A DNA stretch of 46,952 nucleotides, taken from positions 1 to 46,952 of the forward strand of contig CAYVCY010000002.1 of assembly GCA_964450265.1 (NCBI GenBank). Reading direction: 5' to 3'. Below are positions 31,531-40,343 of this stretch, in pieces. The first letter of the stretch is position 1; each line of letters opens with the position of its first letter. Under the pieces are notes generated by a model that was not told the DNA's origin, did not search any database, and was given only the letters and a program-made list of their open reading frames with translations. The DNA comes from JAEZJZ01 sp964450265. Its GTDB lineage: Bacteria; Bacillota; UBA994; UBA5500. The translations under genes and the position numbers were made by a program.

Positions 31531-32466
31531 ATGACCTTTACTGAAGATATCAAGCGGGAACTGGCACGTTTGGACAGGTCATCCGAGTGTTGTCGCCGAG
31601 CGGAGTTGGCGGCGTTGATCCGGCTGAACGGAAGCATCGAGCATAGCCGCCCCGCGCAGTGGGGGTTGGCGGTGGCTACCCAAAACCCGGCCACTGCGAG
31701 GGTGATCTTCAAGCTGTTGCGGGCGGTGCTGGGAGTGAAGGCCGAGCTGTACATCAGACGTAAGGAACGGCTGCGCAAGAATAACGTCTATCTGGTGCGC
31801 TGTCGAGGTCGAGTGACGGAGTTGTTACGACAGGTGGGCCTGTTGGAGGATGGGAAGGTGATCGGTCATGGGGTGGCAGATTGGGTGGTGCGGAAAAGCT
31901 GTTGCCGCAGGGCATACTTGCGAGGAGCGTTCCTAGCGGCCGGAGCGATCAATGATCCACTGAAGGTCTCATACCATATGGAGATCTCCACCGCCGATGA
32001 AGAACAAGGGCAGGTGCTCTGTCAACTGATGCAACGGGAGGGCTTGGCTCCAAAGACGGTCAGGCGCAAGGAAGATCTGGTGGTTTACCTCAAGGAGGGC
32101 GAGCAGATTGTGCGCTTCTTGAATATCATCGGTGCGCACACCGCCTTGCTGAAGTTCGAGGATGCGCGGGTGATCAAAGAGGTGCGTAACCAGGTGAATC
32201 GCTTGGTCAACGCAGAGACTGCCAATCTAAACAAGACAGTGGAGGCCTCCCTGCGACAGTTGGAGGCGATTCGGATAATTCAATTGCATCAGGGTTGGGA
32301 TAAGCTTTCGCCTGGCCTGCGTCAGATCGCTGACTTGCGCTTGGAACATCCAGATCTGAGCCTGCAGGAGCTAGGCCAGACAGCTGATCCTCCGTTGAGC
32401 AAGAGTGCAGTCAATCATCGATTGCGCAAACTGGTGCGGCTGGCAGAGAAGCTGCGCGCAGAATGA
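31531..32466 (+). CDS. whiA: DNA-binding protein WhiA
   Basis: A 311-residue regulator conserved in Gram-positive bacteria; essential for sporulation septation in Streptomyces and linked to cell division and chromosome segregation in Bacillus. Residues about 1-85 form the WhiA N-terminal part (MTFTEDIKRELARL, CCRRAELAALIRLNGSI), about 120-205 the degenerate LAGLIDADG-homing-endonuclease fold (CCRRAYLRGAFLAAGAINDP), and about 225-311 the C-terminal helix-turn-helix (LSLQELGQTADPPLSKSAVNHRLRKL, split here by reading length). Unlike most Bacillota, it is not next to rapZ-yvcK, which lie 8 kb upstream. It is 248 bases before pgk. Confidence 0.95.
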   Translation: MTFTEDIKRELARLDRSSECCRRAELAALIRLNGSIEHSRPAQWGLAVATQNPATARVIFKLLRAVLGVKAELYIRRKERLRKNNVYLVRCRGRVTELLRQVGLLEDGKVIGHGVADWVVRKSCCRRAYLRGAFLAAGAINDPLKVSYHMEISTADEEQGQVLCQLMQREGLAPKTVRRKEDLVVYLKEGEQIVRFLNIIGAHTALLKFEDARVIKEVRNQVNRLVNAETANLNKTVEASLRQLEAIRIIQLHQGWDKLSPGLRQIADLRLEHPDLSLQELGQTADPPLSKSAVNHRLRKLVRLAEKLRAE

Positions 32467-32470
32467 CAAC

Positions 32471-32505
32471 CACTGAGATAGTCGCCTAACGACTGTCAAT
32501 CAGTG
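32471..32505 (+). terminator. Hairpin just after whiA
   Basis: cactga (32471-32476) pairs with tcagtg (32500-32505) and agtcg (32480-32484) with cgact (32490-32494). There is no T-run, so termination is uncertain. Confidence 0.35.
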
Positions 32506-32613
32506 CATTCCAAAGAGCTCAGCATAGACTCCCCATAGGGCTTTGTCTACCACCAACGCTCCGAAGGTGCCAGAGAGGGCTGCTTTGGAGGCTGCTTTGG
32601 TGGTCGCGCATGG

Positions 32614-32642
32614 TCTCCACTCGGGACGCGTTGTGATATAAT
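32614..32642 (+). promoter_or_regulatory. Possible promoter of the glycolytic operon
   Basis: TATAAT at 32637-32642, with a weak -35 (TCTCCA, 32614-32619) 17 bases upstream. The leader to pgk is about 65 bases. No CggR-type operator was recognised. Confidence 0.45.
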
Positions 32643-32714
32643 CTTTCTGGAATATTGTATGCTATTTTGTCGACATATCGATATTGCTTGCTGACAGAGC
32701 AGGGAGGTTGTGAC

Positions 32715-33911
32715 ATGCAAAAGCTCGGGTTGAAAGATGTTGCGGTGGCTGGGAAGAGGGTGCTGCTCAGGGTCGATTTCAATGTTCCTCAGACTGCTGA
32801 TGGCGGGGTGGCCGACGACACCCGGATTGCCGCTAGTTTGCCCACCATCCGCTACTTGTTAGGGCAGGGAGCCCGGCTGATTATGATCAGCCACTTGGGC
32901 CGACCGAAAGGCAGGGTGGTGGCAAAATTCTCGCTGCAGCCGGTGGCCAAGCGCCTCTCCGCGATGTTGGATATGGAGGTCGCTTTTGCGGCCGACTGCG
33001 TCGGCCCAGCAGCTCGGCAGGCGGTGGACCAACTGCGAGACGGCCAGGCTGTGCTGCTGGAAAACCTGCGTTTCCACCCCGAGGAAGAGGCTAACGATGC
33101 CGCCTATGCGGCCGAGCTGGCCTCTTTGGCTGACATCTATGTCAATGATGCATTTGGCACAGCTCATCGGGCCCATGCTTCTACCGCAGGGGTTGCCGCG
33201 CATCTGCGCCCGGCCGTCGCAGGTTTCCTGTTGGCCAAAGAGATCGAATACCTGGGAGCAGCCCTCACCAATCCCCAGCGTCCGTTCGTCGCGGTGTTGG
33301 GAGGAGCTAAGGTTTCAGATAAGATCGGCGTGGTGCAGAGCCTGTTGCAGCGGGTAGATGCGTTGCTGGTGGGCGGAGGTATGGCCAACACCTTCTTGGC
33401 CGCCCAGGGAAGAGAGATGGGGCGGTCGCTGGTGGAAACCGATCGTCTGCAGTTGGCGCGGGAGCTGCTGCAGCAAGCCGCAGAGCGGCAGGTGGAGATC
33501 GTTCTGCCCAGTGACGTGGTGGTTGCCGCTAGTTTGGGTGATCCGCGAGGCAGCGTGGTCCCGGTAGACCAGATTCCGGCGGAGATGATGGCCTTGGACA
33601 TCGGTCCCGCCACCATTCAGCGTTTTTCTGCTGTGTTGGATCAGGCAGGCCTGGTGGTTTGGAACGGTCCTATGGGTGTATTTGAGCAGTCTGCTTTCGC
33701 CGTCGGCACCAAGGCCTTGGCGCAAGCGTTGGCTAAGTCTTCGGCAGAGAGCATCGTCGGCGGAGGCGATTCGGCAGCCGCTTTGCAGCAAGCCGGCTTG
33801 ACCAACGCAATTACCCACATCTCTACTGGAGGCGGTGCCAGCTTGGAGTTTTTGGAGGGCAAAGAATTGCCGGGTGTAGCAGCATTGACAAACCGGGCTG
33901 AGGAGGTTTGA
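32715..33911 (+). CDS. pgk: Phosphoglycerate kinase
   Basis: Transfers phosphate from 1,3-bisphosphoglycerate to ADP in lower glycolysis. The 398-residue product, from ATG 32715 behind gggaggttg, has the usual length. Seen: LLRVDFNVP (about 17-25), MISHLGRPKG (about 57), ENLRFHPEEEAND (about 117), VLGGAKVSDKIGV (about 196), VGGGMANTFLAAQG (about 218), VVWNGPMGVFE (about 313) and VGGGDSAAAL (about 350). An in-frame extension back to 32655 overlaps the promoter region and is rejected. It starts a compact operon pgk-tpiA-gpmI; the usual gap gene is absent upstream. Confidence 0.97.
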   Translation: MQKLGLKDVAVAGKRVLLRVDFNVPQTADGGVADDTRIAASLPTIRYLLGQGARLIMISHLGRPKGRVVAKFSLQPVAKRLSAMLDMEVAFAADCVGPAARQAVDQLRDGQAVLLENLRFHPEEEANDAAYAAELASLADIYVNDAFGTAHRAHASTAGVAAHLRPAVAGFLLAKEIEYLGAALTNPQRPFVAVLGGAKVSDKIGVVQSLLQRVDALLVGGGMANTFLAAQGREMGRSLVETDRLQLARELLQQAAERQVEIVLPSDVVVAASLGDPRGSVVPVDQIPAEMMALDIGPATIQRFSAVLDQAGLVVWNGPMGVFEQSAFAVGTKALAQALAKSSAESIVGGGDSAAALQQAGLTNAITHISTGGGASLEFLEGKELPGVAALTNRAEEV

Positions 33912-33915
33912 TAGT

Positions 33916-34680
33916 ATGAGGCAGCCCTTGGTGGTAGCCAACTGGAAGATGAACATGACGGTGCCAGAAGCAGAGGAGTATTGTCGGCGTCTGCAGGAAC
34001 TGTGGCAAGACGATTTGGCGGCTGAGGTAGTGATCTGTCCGCCTTATCCCGCTTTGCACGCGGTGAAGAACGGGTTAGCTGGAACCGGCGTCAAGCTGGG
34101 GGCCCAGAACTTCTTCCCTAAGCCGGCCGGGGCGTATACCGGGGAAGTGTCTATCGAGATGTTGCAGGCTTTAGGATGCGAGTACGTGATTGTGGGTCAT
34201 TCCGAGCGGCGGGCTTTGTTTGCCGAGACGGCCGAGACGATCAGCGAAAAGGTGCGTGCGGCGGTGGATGCCGACGTGACACCCATTCTCTGTGTCGGCG
34301 AGACGATGAGCGAGCGCAGCTTAGGGCAAACCAATCGCGTGATCGGTCAACAACTGCTCACTTGTTTGAAACATCTGCAGCCGAAGGAGCTGGAGCAGGT
34401 GGTGGTAGCTTACGAACCGCTATGGGCTATCGGCACCGGCCGGGCAGCAACCGCTCGGGATGCTAAGCATGTAGCTGAATACAGCCGACAGAAGCTGCAG
34501 CTATTGAAGGATGGCGATGTGGCCGGTCTGCGGGTGCTTTACGGCGGCAGCGTCAATCCTGATAACATGAAGAGTTTTGCCGCGCAGCCGGCGGTGGACG
34601 GTGCCTTGGTGGGCGGGGCTTCCCTCAGCCCAGATAAGATGATGGGCATCGCTTTGGCCTACGGCAAAAGGCAAGCATGA
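33916..34680 (+). CDS. tpiA: Triose-phosphate isomerase
   Basis: Interconverts dihydroxyacetone phosphate and glyceraldehyde 3-phosphate. The 254-residue barrel shows VVANWKMNM (6-14) with the active-site Asn and Lys, YVIVGHSERRALF (about 92-104) with the catalytic His, and the catalytic Glu in VVAYEPLWAIGTGRAA (about 164-179), followed by the flexible loop. VLYGGSVNPDN (about 210) binds phosphate. It starts 4 bases after pgk ends, with gaggaggt inside the pgk end, and overlaps gpmI by ATGA. Confidence 0.97.
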   Translation: MRQPLVVANWKMNMTVPEAEEYCRRLQELWQDDLAAEVVICPPYPALHAVKNGLAGTGVKLGAQNFFPKPAGAYTGEVSIEMLQALGCEYVIVGHSERRALFAETAETISEKVRAAVDADVTPILCVGETMSERSLGQTNRVIGQQLLTCLKHLQPKELEQVVVAYEPLWAIGTGRAATARDAKHVAEYSRQKLQLLKDGDVAGLRVLYGGSVNPDNMKSFAAQPAVDGALVGGASLSPDKMMGIALAYGKRQA

Positions 34681-36188
34681 AGCCGGTAGTCCTGTGTATT
34701 TTGGACGGCTGGGCGTTGCGGGACGCTCCGTCAGGGAACGCCGTGCGCTTAGCCAAGACACCCCATTTGGACGGCCTGTTTGAGCACTACCCCCACTGCC
34801 AGCTGCAATGTTCTGGGGAGGCGGTAGGGTTATTGCCGGGGCAGATGGGTGATTCCAATGTCGGGCACCTGAATATCGGTGCCGGGCGTATCGTCTATCA
34901 GCCGCTGACCCGCATCAACCAGGCTATAGCTGATCAGAGCTTTTACCAGAACGAGGTGCTGTCTGCGGTGATGCAGCAGGCGCAAGGAAACTCCTTGCAT
35001 CTGATGGGCTTGCTGTCGGACGGTGGAGTGCACAGCCATATTGAGCATGTTCACGCGCTGTTGCGCCTGGCGAGCCAGCGGGGGCTGCAGCAGGTCTACC
35101 TGCATCTGTTCTTAGATGGCCGCGATGTGCCGCCTCAGAGCGCATTGGAATACATCGCGCTATTGGAGGCCGAGCTGGAGCGCTTCGGCGTGGGCAGGGT
35201 CGCAACGGTGATGGGGCGCTTCTTTGCTATGGATCGTGATCGGCGCTGGGAGCGGGTGCAAGCCGCCTACCAGGCGCTGGTGCACGGGCAGGGCCAGAGG
35301 GCAACTACCGCCGCCGAGGCAGTGAAACAGGCTTATGCAGCTGGCCATACCGACGAATTCGTACCGCCCACGATAATCTGTCCCCAGGGGACGATCAAGC
35401 CGCAGGATGCGGTGTTCATGTGGAATTTCCGGGCGGATAGGGCCAGGGAACTGATGCACGCGCTGCACGATCCCTATTTTGAAGGTTTTAGTCGGGGGGA
35501 TGTTCCGGCGCCTCAACTAACCGGAATGATGCAGTACGAACAGGCCTATCCGTTGCCCTTCGCCATTGCCTCCCAAAATTTGGGTTTGACCCTGGGGGAA
35601 GTGGTCAGTCAAGCTGGAAAGCGGCAGCTGCGGGTGGCGGAGACGGAGAAATATGCCCATGTTACCTTTTTTCTCAACGGTGGTCGGGAGGCGCCCTTCC
35701 CAGGCGAAGATCGCCTTTTGATCCCCTCACCTCAAGTGGCAACCTACGACCTTTGTCCAGAGATGAGCGCCAGACAGATAGTGGAGCAGCTGCTGCCGCA
35801 GCTGCCTGCTTATGATCTGGTGGTGGTAAACTTTGCGAACCTGGACATGGTGGGGCATACCGGGGTGTTAGATGCGGCCATCTGTGCGGTGGAACAGGTT
35901 GACGCTTGCGTCGGGGAGTTGGTGCAGGAGGTACAGCAACAAGGTGGCGCGCTGCTATTGACCGCCGATCATGGCAACGCAGAACAAATGCTGGACTCGG
36001 ATACCGATGAGCCACACACAGCGCATACCCCCAATCCGGTGCCTTGCCTCTTGGTTGCGCCCGGTGCTTGGGCGCTGCGTCAACAGGGCATTCTTGCCGA
36101 TGTAGCGCCTACTGTCTTACAACTGATGCGGCTGCAGCAACCGGCGGTGATGACCGGCCAGTCATTGATCATCGGCGACGGATGCTGA
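34677..36188 (+). CDS. gpmI: 2,3-bisphosphoglycerate-independent phosphoglycerate mutase
   Basis: Interconverts 3- and 2-phosphoglycerate using two Mn ions. The 503 residues match the family length of about 510. Seen: LCILDGWALRD (4-14) with the first metal Asp, GQMGDSNVGHLNIGAGR (about 57-73) containing the nucleophilic Ser, HLFLDGRDVPPQS (about 122), MWNFRADRARE (about 250), NFANLDMVGHTG (about 394) and LLTADHGNAEQM (about 431). ATG overlaps the tpiA stop, so translation is coupled. eno follows after a 253-base gap filled with palindromic repeats. Confidence 0.96.
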   Translation: MKPVVLCILDGWALRDAPSGNAVRLAKTPHLDGLFEHYPHCQLQCSGEAVGLLPGQMGDSNVGHLNIGAGRIVYQPLTRINQAIADQSFYQNEVLSAVMQQAQGNSLHLMGLLSDGGVHSHIEHVHALLRLASQRGLQQVYLHLFLDGRDVPPQSALEYIALLEAELERFGVGRVATVMGRFFAMDRDRRWERVQAAYQALVHGQGQRATTAAEAVKQAYAAGHTDEFVPPTIICPQGTIKPQDAVFMWNFRADRARELMHALHDPYFEGFSRGDVPAPQLTGMMQYEQAYPLPFAIASQNLGLTLGEVVSQAGKRQLRVAETEKYAHVTFFLNGGREAPFPGEDRLLIPSPQVATYDLCPEMSARQIVEQLLPQLPAYDLVVVNFANLDMVGHTGVLDAAICAVEQVDACVGELVQEVQQQGGALLLTADHGNAEQMLDSDTDEPHTAHTPNPVPCLLVAPGAWALRQQGILADVAPTVLQLMRLQQPAVMTGQSLIIGDGC

Positions 36189-36302
36189 GCTGGTTGCAGC
36201 GTTCAGTGGCCTTGGCGCTTCGCCCCTAAGTGGGACCGGGGCCTGTCCCGCAACCCTAGCACGCGGACCTTCTAGATTATTCGGCTGCACTAGGTGGGGC
36301 TG

Positions 36303-36355
36303 GGGGACTGACCCTACCGTTCCGCTCTTCGCAACGGAACGGGGGGGTCTGTCCC
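36303..36355. repeat. Long imperfect GGGAC/GTCCC hairpin before eno
   Basis: gggactgacc pairs with ggtctgtccc (9 of 10) and ccgttccg (36317-36324) with cggaacgg (36335-36342). Related fragments, gtgggaccggggcctgtccc and cctgtccc, lie at 36231-36250. The 253-base gap between gpmI and eno otherwise holds nothing recognisable; a promoter for eno was not found. Confidence 0.65.
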
Positions 36356-36441
36356 CACCGTCCCGCCGGACCAGGTCTGAGAGTGCGCTCAGTGAGAATG
36401 ACCAGGTGGAACTTCTTGCTTAACCGAAGGGAGATGTTTTG

Positions 36442-37731
36442 GTGTCTATCATAGTTGAATGCCATGCCCGTGAAATCTTGGATTCCCGCGCTAATCCCAC
36501 CGTGGAAGTGGAAGTGGTGCTGGAGGATGGTACCATCGCGCGGGCAGCCGTGCCTTCTGGCGCCTCCACCGGCCAATTTGAGGCGGTGGAATTGCGCGAC
36601 GGAGATAAAGGGCGTTATCTGGGCAAAGGTGTGGAGCGAGCAGTAGACAACGTGAATAGCCTGATTGCCAACGAGATCGTGGGCATGGACGCCCGAGCAC
36701 AAGTGGCCATCGATGAGTTGCTGATCAATTTGGATGGCACTGCCAACAAGTCCCGCTTGGGGGCCAATGCCACCTTAGGAGTGTCTTTGGCTATAGCCAA
36801 GGCCGCCGCAGCCAGCTCGGGGGTGCCGCTTTATCAGTACTTAGGCGGCGTCAACGCCCGGGTATTGCCGGTGCCGATGCTGAACATATTGAACGGTGGC
36901 ATGCATGCCGACAACAACGTAGATATTCAGGAGTTCATGATTATGCCGGTGGGTGCCGACAGCTGGCGCGAGGCCCTGCGCATGGGCGCGGAGGTGTTCC
37001 ACGCGCTGCGCCAGGTGCTGCAGGAACAAGGCCTGGCTACCGGTGTGGGCGATGAGGGCGGGTTCGCCCCCGACTTGGATTCTAATGAAGCCGCTTTGCA
37101 AGCGATTATGCAGGCTATCGAGCTAGCCGGCTATGTGCCAGGGGAGGATATTGCCCTCGCTTTGGATGTCGCCGCCACCGAGCTGCTTAAGGACGGACTT
37201 TACGTCTTGGCCGGAGAGGGACGGCAATTGACTTCCGCTGAGCTGGTTGATTTCTACGTCGACTTGATCGACCGCTTCCCCATCGCCTCGATAGAGGATG
37301 GATTGGCGGAGGAGGACTGGGATGGTTGGCGACTGATCACCGAGAAACTGGGCCATCGCGTCCAATTGGTGGGGGACGACATCTTCGTTACCAACACTGA
37401 GCGACTGGCTCGGGGCATCGAGAACAAGGCAGCAAATTCGGTGCTGATCAAGTTGAACCAGATTGGCACTCTGACTGAGACTCTAGAAGCGATTGAGATT
37501 GCCAAGCGGGCCGGCTACACGGCCGTAGTCTCCCATCGTTCCGGTGAGACCGAGGACACCACCATCGCCGACCTAGTGGTAGCGGTGAATGCTGGCCAGA
37601 TCAAGACCGGGGCCCCTTCCCGGGGCGAGCGGGTGGCCAAGTATAACCAGCTGCTGCGTATCGAAGAACAGCTGGGGACTGCGGCCAGCTATCCTGGGGT
37701 AGCTTGCTTCTATAACTTGGGGCGGCGTTAG
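36442..37731 (+). CDS. eno: Enolase
   Basis: Dehydrates 2-phosphoglycerate to phosphoenolpyruvate; also a common RNA-degradosome partner. The 429-residue product is read from GTG 36442, 8 bases after aaggga; the TTG three bases earlier is too close to that site. Seen: AREILDSRANPTVEVEV (about 8), PSGASTGQFEAVELRDGD (about 36), the conserved GDEGGFAPDL (about 203-212), metal ligands in LALDVAATE (about 238) and SIEDGLAEEDWDGW (about 281), GDDIFVTN (about 311), LIKLNQIGTLTET (about 334) with the catalytic Lys, and SHRSGETEDTTIADL (about 362). Complete. Confidence 0.97.
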   Translation: MSIIVECHAREILDSRANPTVEVEVVLEDGTIARAAVPSGASTGQFEAVELRDGDKGRYLGKGVERAVDNVNSLIANEIVGMDARAQVAIDELLINLDGTANKSRLGANATLGVSLAIAKAAAASSGVPLYQYLGGVNARVLPVPMLNILNGGMHADNNVDIQEFMIMPVGADSWREALRMGAEVFHALRQVLQEQGLATGVGDEGGFAPDLDSNEAALQAIMQAIELAGYVPGEDIALALDVAATELLKDGLYVLAGEGRQLTSAELVDFYVDLIDRFPIASIEDGLAEEDWDGWRLITEKLGHRVQLVGDDIFVTNTERLARGIENKAANSVLIKLNQIGTLTETLEAIEIAKRAGYTAVVSHRSGETEDTTIADLVVAVNAGQIKTGAPSRGERVAKYNQLLRIEEQLGTAASYPGVACFYNLGRR

Positions 37732-37759
37732 TCTGATTCGCTTATGTCAACCTCGCTTA

Positions 37760-37788
37760 TTGTCACTGCCTGTCCGCTGTGCTAAAAT
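37760..37788 (+). promoter_or_regulatory. Promoter of secG
   Basis: TTGTCA (37760-37765), 17 bases, TAAAAT (37783-37788). An overlapping TATAAT at 37788-37793 has no -35 at the right distance. Confidence 0.55.
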
Positions 37789-37820
37789 ATAATGAGCTTT
37801 GGGGGTAGGGAGGTGGACTC

Positions 37821-38054
37821 ATGATTATAGTGTTGCAGATTATCTGGATACTGCTGGCGCTGGGGCTGATTGCGACCGTCGTAATGCAGTCCGGTAAGGC
37901 AGCAGGTTTAGGAACGATTGCCGGTGGGGCTCAAACTCTTTTCGGCAAGAGCAAAGGTATGGATGAAATGCTGAGCAAGTGGACCACGTATATGGTTCCG
38001 GTCTGGATGCTGATCACCCTACTGTTGTCGATCCTCGGGCGCCGCCAAGGCTAG
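37821..38054 (+). CDS. secG: Preprotein translocase subunit SecG
   Basis: A 77-residue auxiliary subunit of the SecYEG translocon. Two membrane helices (about 1-20 and 54-73) flank the conserved cytoplasmic loop VVMQSGKAAGLGTIAGGAQT followed by LFGKSKGMDEML (about 22-52). The ATG has gggaggtgg upstream. The eno-secG order is common in Bacillota, and rnr-smpB, usual downstream partners, lie 6 kb further on. Confidence 0.93.
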   Translation: MIIVLQIIWILLALGLIATVVMQSGKAAGLGTIAGGAQTLFGKSKGMDEMLSKWTTYMVPVWMLITLLLSILGRRQG

Positions 38055-38066
38055 GCGTGAAACGTT

Positions 38067-38098
38067 AGCATACCCCGGAAAACTGGGGTATGCTTTGT
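38067..38098 (+). terminator. Intrinsic terminator after secG
   Basis: agcatacccc (38067-38076) and ggggtatgct (38085-38094) pair perfectly over 10 bases, loop of 8, followed by ttgt. Strong stem with a short T-tail. Confidence 0.75.
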
Positions 38099-38202
38099 CA
38101 TGGAATGGACAGCATTTAGGTATGTTATGGATTATTATCTCAGGGTTTGCTCTGTGAGGAGCATATGAGACTGATGGCATTTAGTTAGGAGGCATAGTTA
38201 GA

Positions 38203-40167
38203 ATGGATAACCTTATTTGGTACGCCCCGCTGGCCGGCGGTCTGGCCTTGGTCTTCGCTCTGATCATCGGTGGCTGGATTACTCGGCAGGATGCCGGTAA
38301 CAAGCGTATGCAGGAAATCGCCCATGCCATCCACGAAGGTGCTATGGCATTCCTCCGGCGCGAATACAGCATCCTGGTGCTGTTCGTGATCGTCCTGGCG
38401 GCGGCGCTGGCCATCCTGATCGACACTCCGACAGCAATTTCCTTTATGGCTGGAGCCATTTCCAGCGTTATCGCCGGATATATCGGCATGAACGTGGCCA
38501 CTAAGGCTAACGTGCGCACCACCAATGCAGCCCAGCACGGCCAGAACCGAGCTCTCGGCATCGCTTTTGGTGGCGGAACTGTCATGGGCATGTCTGTAGT
38601 CGGGTTGGGCCTCCTAGGAGTGAGCGTTCTCTACTGGATCTACCGCGATCCGGTGATCGTGAACGGTTTTGCTTTGGGTGCCAGCTCTATTGCATTGTTT
38701 GCCCGCGTGGGTGGTGGCATCTACACCAAGGCGGCCGACGTCGGTGCGGACTTGGTGGGTAAGGTGGAGGCCGGTATTCCGGAAGACGATCCCCGCAACC
38801 CGGCTGTGATCGCTGATAACGTCGGTGACAACGTGGGCGACGTGGCCGGCATGGGTGCCGACCTGTTTGAATCCTATGTAGGCTCGATCATCGCCGCCAT
38901 GTCCATCGGACTGGTGACTCTTGGCGATATCAGGGGCGTGATGTTGCCGATGCTGCTGGCAGCAGCCGGCATTGTTGCCTCCATGTTGGGCAGCCGCTTT
39001 GTCAATGCCAAAGAAGGCGCCAACGTACAGCAGGCACTGAACCTGGGTACTTATGTCAGCAGTCTGCTGACCATCGTAGCCGCCTATTTCCTGGTCAGAT
39101 ATCTGGAAATCGAGATGGGCGTGTTCTATGCGGTGATCGCCGGCTTGGTGGCTGGTACCGCTATCGGTCAGATCACGGAGTACTATACATCGTCTGATAA
39201 GCCTCCGGTAGCAGGAATTGCCGAGGCCTCTAAGACTGGTCCGGCCACCAACATCATCGCCGGACTGGCCGTGGGCATGAAGAGCACTGCGCTGCCCATT
39301 CTGGTAATTGCGCTGGCCATTTTCGTTGCCCATAACTTTGCTGGCCTGTATGGAATTGCTATGGCTGCCGTCGGCATGCTGGCCACCACCGGCATGGTGG
39401 TTGCAGTGGATGCCTACGGTCCGATCGCTGACAACGCCGGGGGCATCGCCGAAATGGCTGAGCTGGATCCCAAGGTGCGTGAAGTTACCGATACGCTGGA
39501 CGCCGTGGGCAACACTACCGCCGCTATTGGTAAAGGCTTTGCTATCGGGTCAGCTGCTCTGACCGCTTTAGCCCTGTTCTCCGCTTATACCCAGGCGGTC
39601 AACTTGGAGGCGGGCATCAATCTGCTGGATGCCAAGGTAATCATCGGACTATTCGTCGGTGGCATGCTGCCGTTCCTGTTTGGTGCCATCACCATGGAAG
39701 CTGTCGGCAAGGCCGCCTTCAAAATGATCGAAGAAGTGCGTCGGCAGTTCCGCGAGATCCCTGGCCTGATGGATGGCAAGGCTCGTCCGGACTACGCTAG
39801 ATGCGTGTCCATCAGCACCGATGCGGCGCTGAAGGAGATGATTGTGCCCGGTCTGCTGGCAGTTTTTGCTCCATTGGCCACCGGCCTGCTGCTAGGGAAA
39901 GAAGCGCTGGGCGGTCTGCTAGCTGGGGCATTGGTTACCGGCGTGCTGGTAGCCATTCAGATGTCCAACTCCGGCGGTGCTTGGGATAACGCCAAGAAAT
40001 TCATCGAGTCCGGTCACCTCGGTGGCAAGGGCACTCCCACTCATGAAGCAGCTGTGGTGGGCGACACTGTCGGCGACCCCTACAAGGATACCTCCGGCCC
40101 GTCCATGAACATCCTGGTCAAGCTGATGACCATTGTGGCGTTGGTCTTCGCCCCGCTGTTCATGTAG
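38203..40167 (+). CDS. hppA: K+-dependent type membrane-bound ion-pumping pyrophosphatase
   Basis: Couples pyrophosphate hydrolysis to export of H+ or Na+. The 654-residue protein has about 16 membrane helices. The substrate-binding block GGIYTKAADVGADLVGKVEA (about 172-191) and the following EDDPRNPAVIADNVGDNVGD carry the Mg-pyrophosphate ligands; DNAGGIAEMAELDPKVREVT (about 409-428) and DTVGDPYKDTSGPSMNILVK (about 625) are also diagnostic. GNTTAAIGKG (about 437) has Ala where K+-independent enzymes have Lys, indicating the K+-dependent class; whether Na+ or H+ is pumped cannot be told by eye. The ribosome site taggaggc lies 14 bases upstream. An energy-saving device typical of anaerobes. 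Confidence 0.95.
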   Translation: MDNLIWYAPLAGGLALVFALIIGGWITRQDAGNKRMQEIAHAIHEGAMAFLRREYSILVLFVIVLAAALAILIDTPTAISFMAGAISSVIAGYIGMNVATKANVRTTNAAQHGQNRALGIAFGGGTVMGMSVVGLGLLGVSVLYWIYRDPVIVNGFALGASSIALFARVGGGIYTKAADVGADLVGKVEAGIPEDDPRNPAVIADNVGDNVGDVAGMGADLFESYVGSIIAAMSIGLVTLGDIRGVMLPMLLAAAGIVASMLGSRFVNAKEGANVQQALNLGTYVSSLLTIVAAYFLVRYLEIEMGVFYAVIAGLVAGTAIGQITEYYTSSDKPPVAGIAEASKTGPATNIIAGLAVGMKSTALPILVIALAIFVAHNFAGLYGIAMAAVGMLATTGMVVAVDAYGPIADNAGGIAEMAELDPKVREVTDTLDAVGNTTAAIGKGFAIGSAALTALALFSAYTQAVNLEAGINLLDAKVIIGLFVGGMLPFLFGAITMEAVGKAAFKMIEEVRRQFREIPGLMDGKARPDYARCVSISTDAALKEMIVPGLLAVFAPLATGLLLGKEALGGLLAGALVTGVLVAIQMSNSGGAWDNAKKFIESGHLGGKGTPTHEAAVVGDTVGDPYKDTSGPSMNILVKLMTIVALVFAPLFM

Positions 40168-40180
40168 ATTCAATATCCGA

Positions 40181-40216
40181 AAACCGGGCGAGTGCCGAGA
40201 GGCATTCGCCCGGTTT
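40181..40216 (+). terminator. Hairpin after hppA
   Basis: aaaccgggcgagtgcc and ggcattcgcccggttt form a 16-position stem (one G-T) with loop gaga. T-tail is weak (agcttt). Confidence 0.7.
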
Positions 40217-40222
40217 AGCTTT

Positions 40223-40255
40223 GGTGAGACGAGGGGACTGGCCCCTCGTCTCACC
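40223..40255. repeat. Perfect 14-bp palindrome (GGGAC/GTCCC-like family)
   Basis: ggtgagacgagggg and cccctcgtctcacc are exact reverse complements around actgg. It follows the hppA terminator directly and belongs to the window's family of ggggac-tg-gcccc palindromes. Confidence 0.75.
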
Positions 40256-40343
40256 CTCATTGTTCCGCCATGTGCTATGATCGAAACAGTAGCGGGCTTA
40301 AGCACGTAATAAAACAGTGATAGGCCGAAAGGAGGAATGGGCG

